From: Anaerolineae bacterium
GTDB taxonomy: Bacteria; Chloroflexota; Anaerolineae; B4-G1; SLSP01
Direction: 5' to 3'
Assembly: GCA_016934645.1 (NCBI GenBank)
Contig: JAFGSL010000186.1
Coordinates: 1 to 18,479, forward strand
Length of the DNA: 18,479 bases
The notes under the pieces were generated by a model, which saw only the letters and a list, made by a program, of their open reading frames with translations, was not told the origin of the DNA and ran no database searches. Position 1 is the stretch's first letter. Each line of letters starts with the position of its first letter. Of this stretch, positions 13,534 to 18,479 are shown piece after piece. A program made the position numbers and the translations under genes.

Positions 13534-13575
13534 TTAAAAAAGAGCACCGGTAGCAGGGCCACCGTGTGCTCTTCG
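13534..13575 (-). ncRNA. Candidate short RNA: terminator hairpin starting at its own promoter
   Basis: A strong promoter at 13582-13611 points on the minus strand into a hairpin whose 5' arm begins within a few bases of the expected start. AAGAGCAC-A-CGGT (13573-13561) pairs with ACCGGTGCTCTT (13551-13540) and a run of six Ts follows (13541-13536). The product would be only about 40 bases. The hairpin also serves as the terminator of the kinase gene that ends at 13642. The terminator is well supported; a distinct RNA is an inference from the promoter. Confidence 0.4.
13536..13573 (-). terminator. Intrinsic terminator downstream of the two-component operon
   Basis: A 12-bp stem with one bulged base and a 9-base loop is followed on the minus strand by six Ts. 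It lies about 70 bases past the kinase stop codon. See the short RNA entry for the promoter in front of it. Confidence 0.85.
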
Positions 13576-13581
13576 CATCCT

Positions 13582-13611
13582 ACTATAGCATAACTGACAG
13601 GCGTTTGTCAA
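13582..13611 (-). promoter_or_regulatory. Strong sigma-70-type promoter between the kinase gene and the terminator
   Basis: TTGACA (13611-13606), an 18-base spacer and TATAGT (13587-13582), preceded by TGC to give an extended -10. It is the best promoter match in the window. No gene lies between it and the terminator; the next gene on that strand is the sigma factor about 250 bases away. Confidence 0.7.
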
Positions 13612-13641
13612 GTAGGAAAATGTAACCATTTATCCAGGAAA

Positions 13642-14691
13642 TTATTCGATAGATTCAGCCGGCAATGAGAAATTCACGCGCAATCCTTGTCCGGGAGCGC
13701 TGTTGAAGAAGATCTTGCCACCAAGCATTTCGATGCGCTCGCGGTGGGTTGGAAGGTTGAGGCGCACGGCATCTGCAGTGGTCAGGGCCTCGTCGATCTC
13801 GAACCCGCTCCCGTTATCCTCAATGGTCACCATGACCTGATTGTCGCCAATATCCATTGTGACGTTGATGTTGCTTGCCCGGCTTTGCTCGCGTCCCAGA
13901 TGGATCAGGGCCTGCACCACGCGGAAAATGGTCACTTCCTTGTGCGCTGCGAGACGCCGGTCTTTGCCGGTGATGTGTAGACTCAGCCCGGCATAACCGC
14001 TTTCTTTGGTACCTTCGACGTAGCGGCGCAGAGTGGGCGCCAGACCCAAGTCATCCAGCATCATAGGCCGTAAGTCGAAGATGAAGCCCTTCACAGACTT
14101 AAAGGTATTGACGACGTTTTTCTTTAACTCGGATAGTTCATCCTTCGCCCGTGATGGGTCTCTATCGAAGAGCCGTTCACAGATTTCGGCCTGTAGCACC
14201 AGGTTGGTGAGTGCTTGGGCCGGACCATCGTGCATCTGGCGGGAAAGACGCAGGCGTTCTTGTTCCTGAGCTTCGATAATGCTGACGACCATAGCTTGCG
14301 GTGCAGAGGGCGCGTCAAAGCCGGTACTTTGTGCGGTGTCGAGTTCTTGGGGGGTAGTGTGATCCAGGACGGTTTGGTAAAGTTCGGCCAAGCGGGCGAG
14401 GTTCTTCTGGTCGCTTTGCAACTTCTCTAACTGCCCGCGCATCGTGAAGAGTCGCCGTTGGTTCTCGATCAACGAATCGTAGGCGGACTTGATGTCCTCT
14501 CTGGGGGTGGTATCGAATGAGGATTCGATCTGCCGCGCGCGGGCGACCGCACGGGAGTTTGCTTGCATAATTCGATCCACCTCTACGGACGTTTGCTGAA
14601 TCAGCATGTCCACTTCCTTCAGTTCTTTCTTGATCTGTTCGTTGCCGCGATGACAAACTTCGACAAACTGCTCCCAATTGCTTTCATCCAT
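13642..14691 (-). CDS. Cytosolic DegS-type sensor histidine kinase with degenerate N box
   Basis: A 349-residue protein without membrane segments. Residues about 15-110 are predicted long coiled-coil helices, as in the DegS sensor domain. The HisKA_3 dimerisation region contains the phospho-acceptor H154 in LRLSRQMHDGPAQAL. The ATPase domain follows: the G1 box is intact (EDNGSGFEI, 291-299) and the G2-like GQGLRVNFSLP (334-344) is present. The N box region (IFRVVQALIHLGREQSRAS, 255-273) lacks the usual QEAL.N..KHA pattern, with no Asn at the Mg-ATP position. The ATG at 14691 lies one base past the regulator's stop and its ribosome-binding site (GGAGAG) is inside the regulator gene, so the two are translationally coupled. 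The kinase would phosphorylate that regulator if still active. Confidence 0.88.
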   Translation of the reverse strand: MDESNWEQFVEVCHRGNEQIKKELKEVDMLIQQTSVEVDRIMQANSRAVARARQIESSFDTTPREDIKSAYDSLIENQRRLFTMRGQLEKLQSDQKNLARLAELYQTVLDHTTPQELDTAQSTGFDAPSAPQAMVVSIIEAQEQERLRLSRQMHDGPAQALTNLVLQAEICERLFDRDPSRAKDELSELKKNVVNTFKSVKGFIFDLRPMMLDDLGLAPTLRRYVEGTKESGYAGLSLHITGKDRRLAAHKEVTIFRVVQALIHLGREQSRASNINVTMDIGDNQVMVTIEDNGSGFEIDEALTTADAVRLNLPTHRERIEMLGGKIFFNSAPGQGLRVNFSLPAESIE

Positions 14692-14692
14692 A

Positions 14693-15430
14693 TTATCTCT
14701 CCGTGGCTATACTAGATGCTGGTGTCTCCTCTTCGTGCGGTAAGCGCACCCAGCCGTGCCGCAGCGCATAGATGGCGGCTTGGGTACGGTCGGCCAGGTT
14801 AAGTTTGGCGAGGATAGAGGTGACGTGATTTTTGACGGTTTGTTGGCTGATGCTCAACCGGAAGGCGATTTCTTTGTTGCTCAATCCTTCGATGATAAGT
14901 TCCAAGATTTCCATCTCGCGGTCGGTGAGCGGCGAAAAGGTGACGTCCTCGGGTTTGAGTCCGTAACGGCGATACCGTTCCAGCAACCATTGCTCGGCCT
15001 GGCTCGGTGTCATCCGTTTGCTGGCAATGACATAGTAGCCTTCGGCTACTGTCCGTACGGTATCTAATAAATGGATAGGATCTACATCTTTGGCAAAGTA
15101 GGCCGAAGCCCCGATGCGAATTGCGTGGTAGATTTGTTCTTCATCATCGTAGGCTGTCAGGATGATGACGTTGATATCGGGGCATTGATTTTTGAGCTTC
15201 TGCGTTACCTGCAATCCATTCATCGCAGGAAGGTTTACATCCATAAGCACGACATCTGGCCGGATATCGCGCAGCAGTTCGAGCGCCTCTTGCCCATCCC
15301 CGCTCTCGGCGATCACGTCTATATCGGCCTCTTTGTTCAAAACATCGCGCACGCCCTGGCGAAAGAAAGGGTGGTCGTCGACGACGGCGACCTTCAGTGG
15401 AGTTGTTTGGCTTGTCGATTTTTTTGACAT
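14693..15430 (-). CDS. NarL/FixJ-type (DegU-like) response regulator
   Basis: A 245-residue two-domain regulator. The receiver domain has the acidic pair D18-D19, phospho-acceptor D64 in VVLMDVNLP, T92 and K114, all in the expected places. The C-terminal LuxR-type helix-turn-helix reads SPLTDREMEILELIIEGLSNKEIAFRL...TVKNHVTSILAKLNL. The linker (about 125-165) is longer than in NarL. It is the first gene of an operon with the kinase gene 1 base downstream. The ATG at 15430 has AAAGGA 8 bases upstream, and an extended -10 promoter lies at 15457-15462. Targets cannot be predicted. Confidence 0.93.
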   Translation of the reverse strand: MSKKSTSQTTPLKVAVVDDHPFFRQGVRDVLNKEADIDVIAESGDGQEALELLRDIRPDVVLMDVNLPAMNGLQVTQKLKNQCPDINVIILTAYDDEEQIYHAIRIGASAYFAKDVDPIHLLDTVRTVAEGYYVIASKRMTPSQAEQWLLERYRRYGLKPEDVTFSPLTDREMEILELIIEGLSNKEIAFRLSISQQTVKNHVTSILAKLNLADRTQAAIYALRHGWVRLPHEEETPASSIATER

Positions 15431-15456
15431 TAGTGTGTTCCTTTCCTACGTTTTTC

Positions 15457-15465
15457 AGTATACCA
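15457..15465 (-). promoter_or_regulatory. Extended -10 promoter of the two-component operon
   Basis: On the minus strand TGGTATACT (15465-15457) fits an extended -10 element about 27 bases before the regulator's start codon. No convincing -35 hexamer is seen at 17-18 bases. Confidence 0.5.
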
Positions 15466-15508
15466 TAGCCAACAGATTTAGAAACTGCACGCAGTCTTGT
15501 GGTCGGGA

Positions 15509-16591
15509 CTAGTCCGTTGAGAACCGGTCTAGCGCCAGAAGCCCGATCTTTTCGTCGTGCAACATCGCGCCGATCAAGCGATCGACGGCAATACAGATCC
15601 AACTCCAGCCATACGGGCCCAATCCATTGACAACGTACACGTCTGGCATATCTGGCGCCTGCCCTACCACCGGCAGTCCATCGACGCTTTGCGCTGCCCA
15701 CCAGGAATGGCGGGCAACTACTGGCGCGTCGGGGCAAAGCTGTTGGGCGACCTCGGTCATCATTGGTAAAACATCCTCATTGGCGCTACTCCAGCCGACC
15801 ATGCGCCAGTTTTCTCCATGCGGCTGCACGATGACTTGTCCGCGATTGATGATCAACGGCGTGGGTAACGCCGTTTCATAACGCAGGTCGATGGCGTGCA
15901 TAGGCAATGGGCTGATGATGTCGGCGAGGCCCGGGTATAAACGTGCTGCGTACGCACCGCTGGCGAGGATAACATTTTTTGCATGGAGGTAGTGTTTGTG
16001 TGCCCAGATGCTAAGCGTCGCTGAGTTGGACGCCTGGCGAATTGCCTGCACTTCGGTCTCATACTCGACGGTAATGTTGGCATGGTCAAGTAGTGCAGCC
16101 GCGAGCGCTTCTGGATCGAAGGCCAGGTCTTCGGCGGTGCGCAGGCCAACCCGGTAGCCGTAATCGCTCAGTTTGGACTCACCAACCTCATCGTCCATTT
16201 CGGCGGCGTACAGATCTTGTCGCAATAAGGTCGCGGATTTCTGCAGCAGAGCGGCTTCGGCGGTATCAGCGGCAATGCGCAGGCTTCCAACCGGTGTGGC
16301 TTGCTGGTGGACTTTCTGCAAAGTTGTGTTTAACAAATCGAGATTCCGTCGTGTGAGTTTCCAAATCTGATGTCCCTCATCAGCACCGAGGCGCGCTTGC
16401 AGGGCGGCGTAAGGCTCCGGTGTACCGAGTAATGCTACGCCCATCCTTTTAGTCGTCGTGCTGTCAGGCGCACTCTTTGCTTCCAGGACGACGACGTTCT
16501 GGGAGGCTTCGGCAAGGTGGTGGGCAACAAGGGCACCGGTAAAGCCCGCGCCGACGACAGCAGTATCGTAAGTATCTGACAGCGTTGACAT
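15509..16591 (-). CDS. DAO-family FAD-dependent oxidoreductase
   Basis: A 360-residue cytosolic flavoprotein. The N-terminal Rossmann motif (DTAVVGAGFTGALVAHHLAEASQNVVVLEA, split here as GAGFTG at about 14-19 and the acidic end of strand 2 near E37) binds the FAD adenine part. KNVILASGAYA (about 205-215) is the ATG-like second FAD motif. The C-terminal DGLPVVGQAPDMPDVYVVNGLGPYG is the family's DG.P.IG...G end, with the usual GHxGxG replaced by GLGPYGWSW. Such enzymes oxidise amines or amino acids; the substrate is unknown and no thiamine or proline genes are nearby to help. ATG 16591 has AAGGAGG three bases upstream. It follows the Thr/Pro-rich gene by 32 bases on the same strand, probably one operon. 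Confidence 0.85.
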   Translation of the reverse strand: MSTLSDTYDTAVVGAGFTGALVAHHLAEASQNVVVLEAKSAPDSTTTKRMGVALLGTPEPYAALQARLGADEGHQIWKLTRRNLDLLNTTLQKVHQQATPVGSLRIAADTAEAALLQKSATLLRQDLYAAEMDDEVGESKLSDYGYRVGLRTAEDLAFDPEALAAALLDHANITVEYETEVQAIRQASNSATLSIWAHKHYLHAKNVILASGAYAARLYPGLADIISPLPMHAIDLRYETALPTPLIINRGQVIVQPHGENWRMVGWSSANEDVLPMMTEVAQQLCPDAPVVARHSWWAAQSVDGLPVVGQAPDMPDVYVVNGLGPYGWSWICIAVDRLIGAMLHDEKIGLLALDRFSTD

Positions 16592-16623
16592 ACTCCTCCT
16601 TATTGTTCTCTCGGATAAGCCGA

Positions 16624-17562
16624 CTAGCGTGGCGGTATAGCAATCAACTGCGCTTGGTCGAAGAAGGCAGCGTTGTTGATGTGGGGATACGCAGGTTCGG
16701 CATAAAAACAGATGGTCACTTTACCTAATAATTCTGTTTCCTCTTCTGGCTCTACTGGCTCGGGTGTCTCCCGTTCCAGGGGGTCTGGAGTGACGGTCGG
16801 CGTAGGTGTGTTCTCTATGGTTGCTACGATGACCCTGGGTGACGTTAGTGTGACGATGCCATCGTCCTGGTTTATGTTCCACGTCTCGCCCCATCGGACA
16901 TCGTCACAGTGCGGCTGGCCCGTCGGGTCGATCCCTGCTTTAACGATCAGCCGATCCGTCGACGAGAAAGCGTTAACTTTTATGCTGAACTGGACCGTGC
17001 TGCCGGCAGTGACGGTCACCGTTTGGTGTACCCACGTGCGGAACTTGAGCCAGCGGACGGTCTCTACCTTGAGGGTCGAGCCGTTGATCCGGCGCACGGG
17101 ATCGTCGGCGGTAGTAAAGACCGGTTCGGCGAAGGAATTCTGAGGATCGGATTCTCCGCTTTTATAATTGACGTAAGCGTACCATTCCCAACCCGGGATA
17201 CGATTGGGCATGATGGAGTCGAAATCCGCGTTGTCAAGCGGTACCGGTCCCGCCGTAGGCAACGGCCTTGGTGTCGAGGTAGGCGTAGGCGTGTGGGTGG
17301 GGAAAGGGGTGGGAGTGGGCGTGGCCGTGTTTGTGGCGCGGGGGGGCACGGTCGGGCGCGCGGTCGGCTCCGCGGTCGGCGTCCATGTAGGAACACCGGT
17401 GCGGGCATTGACCACGGTCGGCGTGGATGTAGGACTAACTACGGTGGGGAGCGGCGCGCGCATCGAACGGATGACAATGCTACCCAGGCCTGCAATCACA
17501 CTCACGTCCAGAATGGCCAAGATGACCAAGATGAATTTCTGTCCGCGGCTCAATGTTTTCAT
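16624..17562 (-). CDS. Membrane-anchored extracytoplasmic protein with Thr/Pro linker and beta-sandwich domain
   Basis: A 312-residue protein. A basic start and one hydrophobic helix (about residues 9-31) act as a signal anchor. Residues about 35-105 are a low-complexity Thr/Pro/Ala linker with TPTPTP runs, a style common in Chloroflexota surface proteins. The rest looks like a carbohydrate-binding-type beta-sandwich: NADFDSIMPNRIPGWEWY near its start, WVHQTVTVTAGSTVQFSIKV in the middle, and HINNAAFFDQAQLIAI at the end. A second acidic Thr/Pro segment (about 253-283) interrupts the sandwich before its last strands. It probably sits on the outer face of the membrane. The ATG at 17562 has AAAGGA 4 bases upstream. 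A 21-bp palindrome lies 30 bases upstream. Function unknown. Confidence 0.75.
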   Translation of the reverse strand: MKTLSRGQKFILVILAILDVSVIAGLGSIVIRSMRAPLPTVVSPTSTPTVVNARTGVPTWTPTAEPTARPTVPPRATNTATPTPTPFPTHTPTPTSTPRPLPTAGPVPLDNADFDSIMPNRIPGWEWYAYVNYKSGESDPQNSFAEPVFTTADDPVRRINGSTLKVETVRWLKFRTWVHQTVTVTAGSTVQFSIKVNAFSSTDRLIVKAGIDPTGQPHCDDVRWGETWNINQDDGIVTLTSPRVIVATIENTPTPTVTPDPLERETPEPVEPEEETELLGKVTICFYAEPAYPHINNAAFFDQAQLIAIPPR

Positions 17563-17591
17563 AGAATCCTTTCTTCACCCGGTAATTGTCT

Positions 17592-17612
17592 AGCACTTTA
17601 TAGTATAGTGCT
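17592..17612. promoter_or_regulatory. Palindromic operator-like site upstream of the Thr/Pro-rich protein gene
   Basis: AGCACTTTA (17592-17600) and TATAGTGCT (17604-17612) are inverted copies at 8 of 9 positions around a 3-base centre. A minus-strand TATACT (17607-17602) falls inside it, so a repressor bound here would cover a possible -10 element. No good -35 is seen. Confidence 0.4.
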
Positions 17613-17684
17613 GTATCCGTATGATGCTACTCCTCAATGATACTCCAACGTTAGCTTCGTGACAAGTGTCCGCATGGATGCGTT

Positions 17685-17796
17685 TCAAAATTGAGGCGAT
17701 TTGCCAGGTGAGACGCACTTAAGCTTGACAAAAGGGCAGGAAAACGCCAAAATGCCTGCTGACAGGTCAATCAAGTGCGTCCCACCTCAAAATTGA
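17685..17796. mobile_element. Hairpin element flanked by a 10-bp direct repeat (MITE-like)
   Basis: TCAAAATTGA occurs at 17685-17694 and again at 17787-17796. Between them GGTGAGACGCACTT (17707-17720) pairs with AAGTGCGTCCCACC (17773-17786) at 13 of 14 positions. The inner pairs TTGAC/GTCAA (17725-17729/17766-17770) and GCAGG/CCTGC (17736-17740/17755-17759) continue the stem. It has no coding capacity. Direct repeats around an inverted-repeat core fit a small non-autonomous transposon; a structured RNA is the alternative. Confidence 0.55.
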
Positions 17797-17808
17797 AGGG
17801 AATCACTC

Positions 17809-17831
17809 GGGCCGGTCTCCAGACCGCGCCC
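17809..17831. repeat. Short GC-rich hairpin
   Basis: GGGC-CGGTCT, loop CC, AGACCG-C-GCCC forms a stem with one bulge. No T-run follows on either strand, so it is not a typical terminator. GC-rich GGTCTccAGACC hairpins are often dispersed repeats. Confidence 0.5.
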
Positions 17832-18075
17832 GTTGAGTTCGCAGCAGGGCAAAATTCCTCCGGAAATAATTGAACGTTTCTTGTGTTTTTGGGGTAATAT
17901 AGATACCGGTTTTAATTAGAGATAGACTCTATCTGAAAATTGTGTTAGCAAGTGTTTTGGTGCGTCGACGGCGAATTTTCGGATAAGGTTTGGCTCAGTA
18001 AAAAGTGGCAACTTGGGTTATACTTAGAACATTGTGTGGCTCTGGGAGGGCTTTGGGGCTGTAAAAAGGTCGTTG
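17832..18075. other. Intergenic stretch with no convincing gene
   Basis: This part of the 691-base gap between the Thr/Pro-rich protein gene and the ABC gene has no open frame of note on either strand. It holds a perfect 15-bp palindrome (AGATAGA-C-TCTATCT, 17920-17934), which could be a regulator site, and a TATACT at about 18016-18021 without a -35. No tRNA or known RNA fold was recognised. Confidence 0.6.
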
Positions 18076-18103
18076 TTGCAAAATTACGGAATGTTCTTAT
18101 AAT
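18076..18103 (+). promoter_or_regulatory. Sigma-70-type promoter upstream of the ABC transporter gene
   Basis: TTGCAA (18076-18081), a 16-base spacer and a perfect TATAAT (18098-18103). RNA would start near 18110, giving a leader of about 145 bases that includes a small open frame at 18132. Confidence 0.65.
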
Positions 18104-18131
18104 CGTTCCATAAACTAAGGGAATATTCTAT

Positions 18132-18293
18132 ATGACGATTTTTCATACGTGGGCATCTCAACTTCCTTCAACCAGTTTTTCTGAGGGGATTTGGCAGCCC
18201 GGGGATGAATCTGCATGGAGGCGATCTTGGGTGCATCACAGTCGAGGAACTACATGGCCACAAAAGAACATTTACTTGAAGTCAAAAATTTAA
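18132..18293 (+). CDS. Possible small leader ORF (53 aa) overlapping the ABC transporter gene
   Basis: An ATG at 18132 with AAGGGA about 9 bases upstream opens 53 codons ([16 protein letters not shown]...) and ends 40 bases inside the ABC gene in another frame. It is the first start codon after the promoter at 18076-18103, so it should meet ribosomes first. The peptide, rich in Trp and Ser, resembles nothing I recognise. It may be a coupling leader or chance. Confidence 0.25.
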   Translation: MTIFHTWASQLPSTSFSEGIWQPGDESAWRRSWVHHSRGTTWPQKNIYLKSKI

Positions 18294-18479
18294 CGACGCG
18301 TTTTCATACTGAAGAAGGCGTCGTCCATGCCGTAAACGATGTTTCCTATACATTGGATGAAGGGGATACGTTGGGTGTGGTAGGGGAAAGCGGCTGCGGG
18401 AAGAGCGTCCACGCGCTTTCGATTATGCGCTTGATCCAGATCCCGCCTGGCGAGATTGCCGGCGGTGAAGTGATTTTCC
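18254..18479 (+). CDS. Peptide/nickel-type ABC transporter ATP-binding protein (OppD/DppD-like), N-terminal part
   Basis: 75 codons are visible before the window ends. The start [46 protein letters not shown] is typical of OppD/DppD-type ATPases: the FxTxxGxVxAVxxVSf...GExxGxVGESGxGKS pattern with the Walker A motif GESGCGKS at about residues 41-48. It then reads [18 protein letters not shown], where the OppD group usually has ...PP G.I..GeI.f. It energises uptake of oligopeptides or similar solutes at the inner membrane. The ATG at 18254 has GAGGA 5 bases upstream. The remaining transporter genes would lie beyond the window; binding protein and permeases are not seen upstream. Confidence 0.9.
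   Translation, partial: MATKEHLLEVKNLTTRFHTEEGVVHAVNDVSYTLDEGDTLGVVGESGCGKSVHALSIMRLIQIPPGEIAGGEVIF

Noticed and set aside
13349..13537. A 62-codon + strand frame between the sigma factor and the terminator
   Set aside because: It has no ribosome-binding site, no conserved features, and lies over promoter and leader sequence of the opposite strand.
15509..16591. Assignment of the FAD oxidoreductase as glycine oxidase (ThiO) or another named enzyme
   Set aside because: Only general DAO-family features are visible; no thiamine, proline or sarcosine genes are near and the C-terminal motif is atypical.
16909..17640. A 243-codon + strand frame opposite the Thr/Pro-rich protein gene
   Set aside because: Its Arg/Gly-rich translation is the antisense of a Thr/Pro linker. 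The minus-strand gene has a signal anchor, a ribosome-binding site and a plausible domain.

Overview
The window looks like a chromosomal stretch of a Chloroflexota bacterium, most likely of the Anaerolineae. This is inferred from gene style, not from a database match. Signs are a membrane-anchored protein with a long TPTPTP-type linker, a group 1 sigma factor with a very acidic N-terminus, a cytosolic DegS/DegU-type two-component pair, and degenerate 7-base tandem repeats between and inside genes. No tRNA, rRNA, CRISPR array or intact insertion sequence was seen.

Region 1 (1-10886, all + strand) is a surface polysaccharide locus. It holds the 3' end of a methyltransferase, a second methyltransferase with an N-terminal cysteine cluster, a DUF1972-type glycosyltransferase, an NTP_transf_5-type nucleotidyltransferase, a polyprenyl-phosphate sugar-1-phosphate transferase, an O-antigen-ligase/polymerase-like membrane protein and a large Wzz-like protein. 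A tightly overlapping three-gene unit follows: a membrane-anchored fibronectin-III-like protein, an HprK-like P-loop kinase and a PqqD-like protein. The phosphotransferase would start the lipid-linked sugar, the glycosyltransferase and methyltransferases would extend and decorate it, and the Wzy/WaaL-like and Wzz-like proteins would polymerise or ligate it and set chain length. The kinase/PqqD/nucleotidyltransferase set resembles poorly understood gene sets known from other exopolysaccharide loci.

The locus is mosaic. Genes up to about 2.9 kb are AT-richer than those after it, and the switch falls inside the nucleotidyltransferase gene. A second copy of that gene's 3' end lies at about 4.42-4.52 kb. 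Between the copies sits an antitoxin-like gene with a frameshifted PIN toxin. Heptad repeats and extended -10 promoters accompany both copies. Several small palindromic elements lie between later genes.

Region 2 (10921-13326) has a Sua5-type tRNA threonylcarbamoyladenylate synthase (+) facing a principal sigma factor (-), with a strong intrinsic terminator between them. Region 3 (13327-17562, all - strand) has a strong promoter that runs directly into a terminator, a DegS-like kinase with a degenerate ATP-binding N box, its NarL-type regulator, a DAO-family FAD oxidoreductase and a Thr/Pro-rich extracytoplasmic protein. Region 4 (17563-18479) is about 690 bases without a convincing gene, holding palindromes and a good promoter, then the start of an Opp/Dpp-type ABC transporter ATPase (+) cut by the window edge.
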